64,000 nt of DNA from Sepiola atlantica (Eukaryota; Mollusca; Cephalopoda; Sepiida; Sepiolidae): assembly GCA_963556195.1 (NCBI GenBank), contig CAUVYP010001196.1, positions 43,001 to 107,000 of the forward strand, written 5' to 3'. The position numbers and the translations under genes were made by a program. Shown here piece by piece: positions 1 through 12,269 of this stretch. Under the pieces are notes generated by a model. That model was not told the DNA's origin. It did no database searches and was given only the letters and a program-made list of their open reading frames with translations. Each line of letters starts with the position of its first letter. Within the stretch, counting starts at the first letter, position 1.

Positions 1-2617
1 TCCGTAACTTGAACAAAGTCATCTATTTACAATGCTTTAGAATCCGACTTTAAACGATATCATCTATTTTCAAACCTTAAGAATCCGCAACTTGAACAAA
101 GTCATCTATTTACAATGCTTTAGAATCCGACTTAAAACAATATCATCTATTTTCAAACCTTTAGAATCCGCAACTTGAACAAAGTCATCTATTAACAATG
201 CTTTAGAATCCGACTTTAAACGATATAATCTATTTTCAAACTATCAGAGTCCGCAACTTGAAAAAAGTCATCTATTTACAATGCTTTAGAATCCGACTTT
301 AAACGATATCATCTATTTTCAAACCTAAAGAATCCGCAACTTGAACAAAGTCATCTATTTACAATGCTTTATAATCCGACTTTAAATGATATCATCTATT
401 TTCAAACCTTAAGAATACGGAACTTGAACATAGTAAACTATTTACAATGCTTAAGTATCCGACATTAAACGATATCATCTATTTTCAAACCTTAAGAACT
501 CGCAACTTGAACAAAGTCATCTATTTACAATGCTTTAGAATCCGACTTTAAACGATATCATCTATTTTCAAACCTTAAGAATCCGCAACTTGAACAAAGT
601 CATCTATTTACAATGCTTTAGAATTCAACTTTAAACGATATCATCTATTTTCAAACCTTAAGAATCCGACACTTGAACAAAGTCATCTATTTACAATACT
701 TTAGAATCCGACTTTAAACGATATCATCTATTTTCCAACCTTAAGGATCCGCAACTTGAACAAAGTAATCTATTTACAATACTTTAGAATCCGACTTTAA
801 ACGATATACTCTATTTTCAAACTTTAAGAATCCGCAACTTGAACAAAGTCATCTATTTACAATGCTTTAGAATTCGACTTTAAACGATATCATCTATTTT
901 CAACCCTTAAGAATCCGCAACTTGAACAAAGTCATCTATTTACAATGCTTTAGAATGCCACTTTAAACGATATCATCTATTTTCAAACCTTAAGAATCCG
1001 CAACTTGAACAAAGTCATCTATTTACAATGCTTTAGAATCCGACTTAAAACAATATCATCTATTTTCAAACCTTAAGAATCCGCAACTTGAACAAAGTCA
1101 TCTATGTACAATGCTTTAGAATCGAACTTTAAACGATATCATCTATTTTCAAACCTTAAGAATCGGCAACTTGAACAAAGTCATCTATTTACAGTGCTTT
1201 AGAATCCGACTTAAAACGATATCATCTATTTTCAAAGCTTGAGAATCGGCGACTTGAACAAGTCCTTAATTTACAATGCTTTAGAATCCGACTTGAAACG
1301 ATATCATCTATTTTAAAACCTTCAGATCCGGTAACTTGAACAAAGTCATCTATTTACAATGCTTTGGAATCCGACTTTAAACGATATCATCTATTTTCAA
1401 AGCTTAAGAATCGGCAACTTGAACAAAGTCATCTATTTACAATGCTTTAGAATCCGACTTTAAACGATATCATCTATTTTCAAACCTTAAGAATCCGCGA
1501 CTTGAACAAAGTCATCTATTTACAATGCTTTAGAATCCGACTTTAAACGATATCATCTATTTTCAAACCTTAAGAATCCGCAACTTGAACAAAGTCATCT
1601 ATTTACAATGCTTTAGAATCCGACTTGAAACGATATCATCTATTTTCAAACCTAAAGTATCGGCCACTTGAACAAGGTCATCTATTTACAATGCTTTAGA
1701 ATCCGACATTAAAATATATCATCTAGTTTTAAACCTTAAGAATCCGCAACTTGAACAAAGTCATCTATTTACAATGCTTTGGACTCCGACTTTAACCGAT
1801 ATAATCTATTTTCAATCCTTAAGAATCGGCAACTTGAACAAAGTCATCTATTTACAATGCTTTAGAATCCGACTTGAAACGATATCATCTATTTTAAAAC
1901 CTTCAGATCCGGTAACTTGAACAAAGTCATCTATTTACAATGCTTTGGAATCCGACTTTAAACGATATCATCTATTTTCAAAGCTTAAGAATCGGCAACT
2001 TGAACAAAGTCATCTATTTACAATGCTTTAGAATCCGACTTTAAACGATATCATCTATTTTCAAACCTAAAGAACTCGCAACTTGAACAAAGTCATCTAT
2101 TTACAATGCTTTAGAATCCGATTTTAAACGATATAATCTATTTTTAAACCTTAAGAATCCGCAACTTGAAAAAGTCATCTATTTACAATACTTTAGAATC
2201 TGACTTTAAACGATATCATCTATTTTCAAACTATCAGAGTCCGCAACTTGAACAAAGTCATCTATTTACAATGCTTTAGAATCCGACTTTAAACGATATC
2301 ATCTATTTTCAAACCTGTAGAATCCGCAACTTGAACAAAGTCATCTATTTACAATACTTTAGAATCCGACTTTAAACGATATCATCTATTTTGAAACGTT
2401 ATGCATCGGCAACTTGAACAAAGTCATCTATTTACAATGCTTTAGAATCCGACTTTAAACGATATCATCTATTTTCAAACCTTAAGAATCGGCAACTTGA
2501 ACAAAGTCATCTATTAACAATGCTTTAGAATGCGACTTTAACCAATATCATCTATTTTCAAACCTTAAGAATCCGCAACTGTAATAAAGTCATCTACTTA
2601 CAATGCTTTAGAATCCG
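1..2617. repeat. Satellite block, mixed units
   Basis: About 31-32 units without a clear large-scale period. A short internal copy is visible: roughly 1277-1475 recurs at 1858-2056, an offset of 581 bp, exactly seven units. It carries the linked variants GACTTGAAACG, TTCAGATCCGGTAAC, GCTTTGGAATCC and CAAAGCTTAAG. From about 2165 the block enters the 600-bp segment that is copied again near 10.5 and 12.3 kb. No gene or other feature is seen. Confidence 0.85.
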
Positions 2618-2765
2618 ACATTAAAATATATCATCTAGTTTTAAACCTTAACAACTCGCTACTTGAACCAAGTCATCTATTTACAATGCTTTAGAATCCG
2701 ACTTTAACCGATATAATCTATTTTCAATCCTTAAGAATCGGCAACTTGAACAAAGTCATCTATTT
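2165..2765. repeat. 600-bp multi-unit block, copy 1 of 3
   Basis: About seven units with a shared order of variants: AATCTGACTTTAAACG (2197), CTATCAGAGTCC, CAAACCTGTAGAATCC, ATGCATCGGC (2401), TTTAACCAATATC, CTGTAATAAAG, then ACATTAAAATATATC (2618). The same markers lie 8283 bp further on (10480, 10684, 10901) and 10104 bp further on (12301, 12505, 12722). The offset is identical at all three markers, so no indel separates these copies in that interval. Confidence 0.85.
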
Positions 2766-5040
2766 ACAATGCTTTATAATCCGACTTTAAATGATATCAT
2801 CTATTTTCAAACCTTAAGAATACGTACCTTGAACATAGTAATCTTTTTACAATGCTTTAGTATCCGACATTAAACGATATTATCGAGTTTTAAACTATAA
2901 GAACTCGCAACTAAACAAAGTCATCTATTTACAATGCTTTAGAATCCGACTTTAAACGATATCATCTATTTTCAAACCTTAAGAATCCGCAACTTGAACA
3001 AAGTCATCTATTTACAATGCTTTAGAATCCCACTTTAAACGACATAATCTATTTTCAAACCTTAAGAATCCGACACTTGAAAAAGTCATCTATTTACAAT
3101 ACTTTAGTATCCGACTTTAAACGATATCATCTATTTTCACCCCCTTAAGAATCCGCAACTTGAACAAAGTCATCTATTTACAATGCTTTAGAATCCGACT
3201 TTAAACTATATCATCTATTTTCAAACCTTAAGAATCCGCAACTTGAACAAAGTCATCTATTAACAATGCTTTAGAATCCGATTTTAAACGATATCATCTA
3301 TTTTCAAACCTTAAGAATCCGCAACTTGAACAAAGTCATCTATTTACAATGCTTTAGAATCCGACTTTAAACGATATCATCTATTTTCAAACCTTAAGAA
3401 TCCGCAACTTGAACAAAGTCATCTATTTACAATGCTTTAGAATCCCACTTTAAACGACATAATCTATTTTCAAACCTTAAGAATCCGACACTTGAAAAGT
3501 CATCTATTTACAATACTTTAGAATCCGACTTTAAACGATATCATCTATTTTCAAACCTTAAGAATCCGCAACTTGAACACAGTCATCTATTTACAATGCT
3601 TTAAAATCACACTTTAAACGATATCATCTATTTTCAAACCTTAAGAATCTGCCACTTGAACAAAGTCATCTATTTACAATGCTTTAGAATCCGATTTTAA
3701 ACGATATCATCTATTTTCCAACCTTAAGAATCCGCAACTTGAACAAAGTCATCTATTTACAATGCTTTAGAAACCGACTTTAAACCATATCATCTATTTT
3801 CAAACCTTAATAATCCGCAACTTGAACAAAGTCATCTATTTACAATGCTTTAGAATCCGACTTTAAACGATATCATCTATTTTCAAACCTTAAGAATCCG
3901 CAACTTGAACAAAGTCATCTATTTACAATACTTTAGAATCCGACTTTAAACGATATCATCTATTTTCAAACCTTATGAATCCGCAACTTGAACAAAGTCA
4001 TCTATTTACAATGCTTTAGAATCCGACTTTAAACGATATCATCTATTTTCAATCCTTAAGAATCGGCAACTTGAACAAAGTCATCTATTTACAATGCTTT
4101 AGAATGCGACTTTAAACAATATCATCTATTTTACAACCTTAAGAATCCGCAACTGTAATAAAGTCATCTACTTACAATGCTTTAGAATCGTACTTGAAAC
4201 AATATCATCTATTTTCAAACCTTAAGAGTCCTGCACTTGAACTAAGTCATCTATTTACAATGCTTTAGAATCCGACTTTAAACGATATCATCTATTTTCA
4301 AACCTTAAGAAACCGCAACATGAACAAAGTCATCTATTTACAGTGCTTTAGAATCCGACTTTAAACGATATCATCTATTTTCAAACCTAAAGTATCGGCC
4401 ACTTAACAAAGTCATCTATTTACAATGGTTTGGAATCCGATCTTAAACGATATCATCTATTTTCAAACCTTAAGAATGTGCCACTTGTACACAGTCATCT
4501 ATTTACAATGCTTTAGAATCCGACTTTAAACGATATCATCTATTTTCAAAACTTAATAATCCGCGACTTGAACAAAGTCATCTATTTATAATGCAGTAGA
4601 ATCCGACTTTAAACAATATAATCTATTTTCAAACTATCAGAGTCCGCAACTTGAACAAAGTCATCTATTTACAATGCTTTAGAATCCGACTTTAACCGAT
4701 ATCATCTATTTTAAACCTCAAAAATCCGCAACTTGAACAAGGTCATCTATTTACAATGCTTTAGAATCCGACATAAAAATATATCATCTAGTTTTAAACC
4801 TTAAGAATCCGACACTTGAACAAAGTCATCTATTTACACTACTTTAGAATTAGACTTTAAACGATATCATCTATTTTCCAACCTTAAGAATCCGCAACTT
4901 GAACAAAGTCATCTATTTACAATACTTTAGAATTCGACTTTAAACGATATCATCTATTTTCAAACTTTAAGAATCCGCAACTTGAACAAAGTCATCTATT
5001 TACAATGCTTTAGAATCCGACTTTAAACGATATCATCTAT
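2618..5040. repeat. Higher-order block with haplotype copy 1
   Basis: Carries the first copy of a linked haplotype: ACTCGCAACTAAACAAAG at 2903 and CACCCCCTTAAG at 3138, 235 bp apart. It ends with units carrying ACTTAACAAAG plus ATGGTTTGG and, next to them, GAATGTGCCACTTGTACAC (4474). Markers near its start lie 2981 bp before their counterparts in the next block, and the haplotype itself lies 3063 bp before, so one unit was gained or lost between them. Units near 4.77 kb with ACATAAAAATATATC mark a local departure. Confidence 0.8.
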
Positions 5041-7279
5041 TTTCAACCCTTAAGAATCCGCAACTTGAACAAAGTAATCTATTTACAATGCTTTAGAATG
5101 CGACTTTAAACGATATCATCTATTTTCAAACCTTAAGAATCCGCAACTTGAACAAAGTCATCTATTTACAATGCTGTAGAATCCGACTTTAAACGATATC
5201 ATCTATTTTCACAACCTTAAGAATCCGCAACTTAACAAAGTCATCTATTTACAATGGTTTGGAATCCGATCTTAAACGATATCATCTATTTTCAAACCTT
5301 AAGAATGTGCAACTTGTACAGAGTCATCTATTTACAATGCTTAAGAATCCGACTTTAAACGATATCATCTATTTTCAAACCTTAATAATTCGCGACTTGA
5401 ACAGATCATCTATTTATAATGCTTTAGAATCCGACTTTAAACGATATAATCTATTTTCAAACTATCAGAGTCCGCAACTTGAACAAAGTCATCTATTTAC
5501 AATGCTTTAGAATCCGACTTTAACCGATATCATCTATTTTAAACCTCAAGAATCCGCAACTTGAACAAGGTCATCTATTTACAATGCTTTAGAATCCGAC
5601 ATTAAAATATATCATCTAGTTTAAACCTTAAGAACTCGCTACTTGAACAAAGTCATCTATTTACAATGCTTTAGAATCCGACTTTAAGCGATATAATCTA
5701 TTTTCAATCCTTAAGAATCGGCAACTTGAACAAAGTCATCTATTTACAATGCTTTAGAATCCGACTTTAAAAGATATCATCTATTTTCAATCCTTAAGAA
5801 TCGGCAACTTGAACAAAGTCATCTATTTACAATGCTTTATAATCCGACTTTACATGATATCATCTATTTTCAAACCTTAAGAATACGTAACTTGAACATA
5901 GTAATCTATTTACAATGCTTTAGTATCCGACATTAAACGATATTATCTAGTTTTAAACCTTAAGAACTCGCAACTAAACAAAGTCATCTATTTACAATGC
6001 TTTAGAATCCGACTTTAAACGATATCATCTATTTTCAAACCTTAAGAATCCGCAACTTGAACAAAGTCATCTATTTACAATGCTTTAGAATCCCACTTTA
6101 AACGACATAATCTATTTTCAAACCTTAAGAATCCGACACTTGAAAAAGTCATCTATTTACAATACTTTAGAATCCGACTTTAAACGATATCATCTATTTT
6201 CACCCCCTTAAGAATCCGCAACTTGAACAAAGTCATCTATTTACAATGCTTTAGAATCCGACTTTAAACGATATCATCTATTTTCCAACCTTAAGAATCT
6301 GCAACTTGAACAAAGTCATCTATTTACAATGCTTTAGAATCCGATTTTAAACGATATCATCTATTTTCCAACCTTAAGAATCCGCAACTTGAACAAAGTC
6401 ATCTATTTACAATGCTTTAGAAACCGACTTTAAACCATATCATCTATTTTCAAACCTTAATAATCCGCAACTTGAACAAAGTCATCTATTTACAATGCTT
6501 TAGAATCCGACTTGAAACGATATCATCTATTTTCAAACCTTAAGAATCCGCAACTTGAACAAAGTCATCTATTTACAATACTTTAGAATCCGACTTAAAA
6601 CGATATCATCTATTTTCAAACCTTATGAATCCGCAACTTGAACAAAGTCATCTATTTACAATGCTTTAGAATCCGACTTTAAACGATATCATCTATTTTC
6701 AAACCTTAAGAATCCGCAACTTGAACAAAGTCATCTATTTACAATGCTTTAGAATGCGACTTTAAACAATATCATCTATTTTCAAACCTTAAGAATCCGC
6801 AACTGTAATAAAGTCATCTACTTACAATGCTTTAGAATCGTACTTTAAACAATATAATCTATTTTCAAACCTTAAGAGTCCGCCACTTGAACTAAGTCAT
6901 CTATTTACAATGCTTTAGAATCCGACTTTAAACGATATCATCTATTTTACAACCTTAAGAAACCGCAACTTGAACAAAGTCATCTATTTACAATGCTTTA
7001 GAATCCGACTTTAAACGATATCATCTATTTTCAAACCTAAAGTATCGGCCACTTAACAAAGTCATCTATTTACAATGGTTTGGAATCCGATCTTAAACGA
7101 TATCATCTATTTCCAAACCTTAAGAATGTAAAACTTGTACACAGTCATCTATTTACAATGCTTTAGAATCCGACTTTAAACGATATCATCTATTTTCCAA
7201 ACTTAATAATCCGCGACTTAAACAAAGTCATCTATTTACAATGCTTTAGAATCCGACTTTAAACGATATCATCTATTTT
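5041..7279. repeat. Higher-order block with haplotype copy 2
   Basis: Shares its variant order with 7280-9850. The offset is 2236 bp at CAACCCTTAAG (5044 and 7280), 2154 at ACTCGCAACTAA (5966 and 8120), and 2567 at CCAAACTTAATAATCC (7197 and 9764). The steps are an 82-bp difference (one unit, present here near 5.42-5.50 kb and missing in the next block) and a 413-bp difference (about five units, missing here after the CACCCCCTTAAG marker at 6201 and kept in the other copies). The haplotype markers sit at 5966 and 6201. The open frame at 5259-5510 starts at TTG and is a by-product of the satellite. Confidence 0.85.
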
Positions 7280-8530
7280 CAACCCTTAAGAATCCGCAAC
7301 TTGAACAAAGTAATCTATTTACAATGCTTTAGAATGCGACTTTAAACGATATCATCTATTTTCAAACCTTAAGAATCCGCAACTTGAACAAAGTCATCTA
7401 TTTACAATGCTGTAGAATCCGACTTTAAACGATATCATCTATTTTCACAACCTTAAGAATCCGCAACTTAACAAAGTCATCTATTTACAATGGTTTGGAA
7501 TCCGATCTTAAACGATATCATCTATTTTCAAACCTTAAGAATGTGCAACTTGTACAGAGTCATCTATTTACAATGCTTAAGAATCCGACTTTAAACGATA
7601 TCATCTATTTTCAAACCTTAATAATTCGCGACTTGAACAGATCATCTATTTACAATGCTTTAGAATCCGACTTTAACCGATATCATCTATTTTAAACCTC
7701 AAGAATCCGCAACTTGAACAAGGTCATCTATTTACAATGCTTTAGAATCCGACATTAAAATATATCATCTAGTTTTAAACCTTAAGAACTCGCTACTTGA
7801 ACAAAGTCATCTATTTACAATGCTTTAGAATCCGACTTTAAGCGATATAATCTATTTTCAATCCTTAAGAATCGGCAACTTGAACAAAGTCATCTATTTA
7901 CAATGCTTTAGAATCCGACTTTAAAAGATATCATCTATTTTCAATCCTTAAGAATCGGCAACTTGAACAAAGTCATCTATTTACAATGCTTTATAATCCG
8001 ACTTTAAATGATATCATCTATTTTCAAACCTTTAGAATACGTAACCTGAACATAGTAATCTATTTACAATGATTTAGTATCCGACATTAAACGATATTAT
8101 CTAGTTTTAAACCTTAAGAACTCGCAACTAAACAAAGTCATCTATTTACAATGCTTTAGAATCCGACTTTAAACGATATCATCTATTTTCAAACCTTAAG
8201 AATCCGCAACTTGAACAAAGTCATCTATTTACAATGCTTTAGAATCCCACTTTAAACGACATAATCTATTTTCAAACCTTAAGAATCCGACACTTGAAAA
8301 AGTCATCTATTTACAATACTTTAGAATCCGACTTTAAACGATATCATCTATTTTCACCCCCTTAAGAATCCGCAACTTGAACAAAGTCATCTATTTACAA
8401 TGCTTTAGAATCCGACTTTAAACGATATCATCTATTTTCAAACCTTAAGAATCCGCAACTTGAACAAAGTCATCTATTAACAATGCTTTAGAATCCGATT
8501 TTAAACGATATCATCTATTTTCAAACCTTA

Positions 8531-8572
8531 AGAATCCGCAACTTGAACAAAGTCATCTATTTACAATGCTTT
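8531..8572 (+). repeat. Half-unit A (42 bp)
   Basis: Begins AGAATCCGCAACTTG, continues AACAAAG, then the shared core TCATCTATTT at half-unit positions 23-32, and ends ACAATGCTTT. The commonest variants are CCG to CGG (AATCGGCAAC), CAAC to CGAC, loss of the G in ACTTGAAC to give ACTTAAC, CTGTAATAAAG in place of CTTGAACAAAG, and CAATAC for CAATGC. It aligns to half B at roughly 31 of 43 positions with three gap columns, so the two halves probably descend from one ~41-42-bp monomer. Confidence 0.9.
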
Positions 8573-8613
8573 AGAATCCGACTTTAAACGATATCATCTA
8601 TTTTCAAACCTTA
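8573..8613 (+). repeat. Half-unit B (41 bp)
   Basis: Begins AGAATCCGACTTTAAACG, continues ATA, then the shared core TCATCTATTT at half-unit positions 22-31, and ends TCAAACCTTA. The 3' end is the most variable part of the unit: the CAAACCTTA tail appears as CAAAGCTTA, CAATCCTTA, CAAACTATC, CAACCCTTA, CACCCCCTTA, CAAACATTA, CAAACAGTA and others. The front is steadier, with recurrent variants ACTTTAACCGATATC, ACTTAAAACAATATC, ACATTAAAATATATC and GATCTTAAACG. Confidence 0.9.
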
Positions 8614-9850
8614 AGAATCCGCAACTAGAACAAAGTCATCTATTTACAATGCTTTAGAATCCCACTTTAAACGACATAATCTATTTTCAAACCTTAAGAA
8701 TCCGACACTTGAAAAGTCATCTATTTACAATACTTTAGAATCCGACTTTAAACGATATCGTCTATTTTCAAACCTTAAGAATCCGCAACTTGAACAAAGT
8801 CATCTATTTACAATGCTTTAGAATCCGACTTTAAACGATATCATCTATTTTCCAACCTTAAGAATCTGCAACTTGAACAAAGTCATCTATTTACAATGCT
8901 TTAGAATCCGATTTTAAACGATATCATCTATTTTCCAACCTTAAGAATCCGCAACTTGAACAAAGTCATCTATTTACAATGCTTTAGAAACCGACTTTAA
9001 ACCATATCATCTATTTTCAAACCTTAATAATCCGCAACTTGAACAAAGTCATCTATTTACAATGCTTTAGAATCCGACTTGAAACGATATCATCTATTTT
9101 CAAACCTTAAGAATCCGCAACTTGAACAAAGTCATCTATTTACAATACTTTAGAATCCGACTTTAAACGATATCATCTATTTTCAAACCTTATGAATCCG
9201 CAACTTGAACAAAGTCATCTATTTACAATGCTTTAGAATCCGACTTTAAACGATATCATCTATTTTCAAACCTTAAGAATCCGCAACTTGAACAAAGTCA
9301 TCTATTTACAATGCTTTAGAATGCGACTTTAAACAATATCATCTATTTTCAAACCTTAAGAATCCGCAACTGTAATAAAGTCATCTACTTACAATGCTTT
9401 AGAATCGTACTTTAAACAATATAATCTATTTTCAAACCTTAAGAGTCCGCCACTTGAACTAAGTCATCTATTTACAATGCTTTAGAATCCGACTTTAAAC
9501 GATATCATCTATTTTACAACCTTAAGAAACCGCAACTTGAACAAAGTCATCTATTTACAATGCTTTAGAATCCGACTTTAAACGATATCATCTATTTTCA
9601 AACCTAAAGTATCGGCCACTTAACAAAGTCATCTATTTACAATGGTTTGGAATCCGATCTTAAACGATATCATCTATTTTCAAACCTTAAGAATGTAAAA
9701 CTTGTACACAGTCATCTATTTACAATGCTTTAGAATCCGACTTTAAACGATATCATCTATTTTCCAAACTTAATAATCCGCGACTTGAACAAAGTCATCT
9801 ATTTACAATGCTTTAGAATCCGACTTTAAACGATATCATCTATTTTCAAA

Positions 9851-10449
9851 CCTTAAGAATCCGCAACTTGAACAAAGTCATCTATTTACAATGCTTTAGA
9901 ATCCGACTTAAAACAATATCATCTATTTTCAAACCTTAATAATTCGCGACTTGAACTAAGTCATCTATTTATAATGCTTTATAATCCGACTTTAAACGAT
10001 ATCATCTATTTTCAAACTATCAGAGTCCGCAACTTGAACAAAGTCATCTATTTACAATGCTTTAGAATCCGACTTTAACCGATATCATCTATTTTAAACC
10101 TCAAGAATCCGCAACTTGAACAAGGTCATCTATTTACAATGCTTTAGAATCCGACATTAAAATATATCATCTTGTTTTAAACCTTAAGAACTCGCTACTT
10201 GAACAAAGTCATCTATTTACAATGCTTTAGAATCCGACTTTAACCGATATAATCTATTTTCAATCCTTAAGAATCGGCAACTTGAACAAAGTCATCTATT
10301 TACAATGCTTTAGAATCCGACTTTAAAAGATATCATCTATTTTCAATCCTGAAGAATCGGCAACTTGAACAAAGTCATCTATTTACAATGCTTTATCATC
10401 CGACTTGAAACGATATCATCTATTTTAAAACCTTCAGATCCGGTAACTT
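9851..10449. repeat. Satellite block, mixed units
   Basis: About seven units bridging two copied blocks. Variants include AATTCGCGACTTGAACTAAG, CTATCAGAGTCC, TTTAACCGATATC followed by AAACCTCAAGAATCC, ACATTAAAATATATC with CTTGTTTTAAACC, and TTCAGATCCGGTAAC near 10435. The same order of variants reappears near 18.55-19.0 kb, so this stretch also seems to be copied. No other feature is seen. Confidence 0.7.
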
Positions 10450-11048
10450 GAACAAAGTCATCTATTTACAATGCTATGGAATCTGACTTTAAACGATATC
10501 ATCTATTTTCAAACTATCAGAGTCCGCAACTTGAACAAAGTCATCTATTTACAATGCTTTAGAATCCGACTTTAAACGATATCATCTATTTTCAAACCTG
10601 TAGAATCCGCCACTTGAACAAAGTCATCTATTTACAATACTTTAGAATCCGACTTTAAACGATATCATCTATTTTGAAACCTTATGCATCGGCAACTTGA
10701 ACAAAGTCATCTATTTACAATGCTTTAGAATCCGACTTTAAACGATATCATCTATTTTCAAACCTTAAGAATCGGCAACTTGAACAAAGTCATCTATTAA
10801 CAATGCTTTAGAATGCGACTTTAACCAATATCATCTATTTTCAAACCTTAAGAATCCGCAACTGTAATAAAGTCATCTACTTACAATGCTTTAGAATCCG
10901 ACATTAAAATATATCATCTAGTTTTAAACCTTAAGAAAACGCTACTTGAACAAAGTCATCTATTTACAATGCTTTAGAATCCGACTTTAACCGATATAAT
11001 CTATTTTCAATCCTTAAGAATCGGCAACTTGAACAAAGTCATCTATTT
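10450..11048. repeat. 600-bp multi-unit block, copy 2 of 3
   Basis: Markers AATCTGAC (10480), ATGCATCGGC (10684) and ACATTAAAATATATC (10901) all lie exactly 8283 bp after their counterparts in copy 1. The copy is lost at about 11048, where units present in copies 1 and 3 are skipped and the sequence passes straight to the GTATCCGACATTAAACG unit. Confidence 0.85.
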
Positions 11049-12269
11049 ACAATGCTTTAGTATCCGACATTAAACGATATTATCTAGTTTTAAACCTTAA
11101 GAACTCGCAACTAAACAAAGTCATCTATTTACAATGCTTTAGAATCCGACTTTAAACGATATCATCTATTTTCAAACCTTAAGAATCCGCAACTTGAACA
11201 AAGTCATCTATTTACAATGCTTTAGAATCCCACTTTAAACGACATAATCTATTTTCAAACCTTAAGAATCCGACACTTGAAAAAGTCATCTATTTACAAT
11301 ACTTTAGTATCCGACTTTAAACGATATCATCTATTTTCACCCCCTTAAGAATCCGCAACTTGAACAAAATCATCTATTTACAATGCTTTAGAATCCGACT
11401 TTAAACGATATCATCTATTTTCAAACCTTAAGAATCCGCAACTTGAACAAAGTCATCTATTAACAATGCTTTAGAATCCGATTTTAAACAATATCATCTA
11501 TTTTCAAACCTTAAGAATCCGCAACTTGAACAAAGTCATCTATTTACAATGCTTTAGAGTCCGACTTTAAACGATATCATCTATTTTCAAACCTTAAGAA
11601 TCCGCAACTTGAACAAAGTCATCTATTTACAATGCTTTAGAATCCCACTTTAAACGACATAATCTATTTTCAAACCTTAAAAATCCGACACTTGAAAAGT
11701 CATCTATTTACAATAGTTTAGAATCCGACTTTAAACGATATCATCTATTTTCAAACCTTAAGAATCCGCAACTTGAACAAAGTCATCTATTTACAATGCT
11801 TTAGAATCCGACTTTAAACGATATCATCTATTTTCAAACCTTAAGAATCTGCCACTTGAACAAAGTCATCTATTTACAATGCTTTAGAATCCGATTTTAA
11901 ACGATATCATCTATGTTCCAACCTAAAGAATCGGCAACTTGAACAAAGTCATCTATTTACAATGCTTTAGAATCCGACTTTAAACGATATCATCTATTTT
12001 CAAACCTAAAGAACTCGCAACTTGAACAAAGTCATCTATTTACAATGCTTTAGAATCCGATTTTAAACGATATCATCTATTATCAAACCTTAAGAATCCG
12101 CAACTTGAAAAAGTCATCTATTTACAATACTTTAGAATCCGACTTTAAACGATATCATCTATTTTCAAACCTTAAGAATCCGCAACTTGAACAAAGTCAT
12201 CTATTTACAATGCTTTAGAATGCTACTTTAAACGATATAATCTATTTTCAAACCTTAAGAATCCGCAAC
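11049..12269. repeat. Higher-order block with haplotype copy 4
   Basis: Haplotype markers ACTCGCAACTAAACAAAG at 11103 and CACCCCCTTAAG at 11338, again 235 bp apart and 2983 bp after copy 3. The following units match those after copies 1 and 3 (TATTAACAATGC with ATTTTAAAC, then CCCACTTTAAACGACATAATC, then GACACTTGAAAAGTC) up to about 11.9 kb, where the sequence switches to AACCTAAAGAACTCGC units. Confidence 0.8.

Larger units (their letters stand above)
8531..8613 (+). repeat. Reference 83-bp satellite unit
   Basis: This copy matches my by-eye consensus throughout and is offered as the type unit. It consists of half A (8531-8572) and half B (8573-8613). Base counts are A 30, T 27, C 18, G 8. 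It holds three CpG sites, one in each AATCCG and one in AAACGATATC. Half B contains the 6-bp palindromes TTTAAA and GATATC close together, and the B-to-A junction forms CTTAAG. These recur about once per 83 bp unless mutated. Because 83 is not a multiple of three, any reading frame changes phase in each unit, and the consensus places stops in all frames on both strands. Confidence 0.95.
7280..9850. repeat. Higher-order block with haplotype copy 3
   Basis: Second copy of the 5.04-7.28 kb block. The GAATGTGCAACTTGTACAG unit is at 7539 (2236 bp after 5303), and the haplotype markers are at 8120 and 8355. Relative to the preceding block it lacks one unit near 7.65 kb and has about five extra units at 8.4-8.8 kb. 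The first block (3.2-3.6 kb) also has those five, so they are probably the older state. Units with GAATGTAAAACTTGTACAC occur at 9691 and in the preceding block at 7124. Confidence 0.85.

Noticed and set aside
5259..5510. Open frame of 83 codons and its near-copy at 7495-7695
   Set aside because: Starts at TTG, reads only satellite units in shifting phase, and exists because TTTAG became TTTGG or TTAAG nearby. The two are alike because the DNA block is duplicated (offset 2236), not through coding selection.
8573..8613. Palindromes TTTAAA and GATATC as an operator or origin
   Set aside because: Both are only 6 bp, occur in nearly every unit and lack a longer dyad. Nothing shows a regulatory role.
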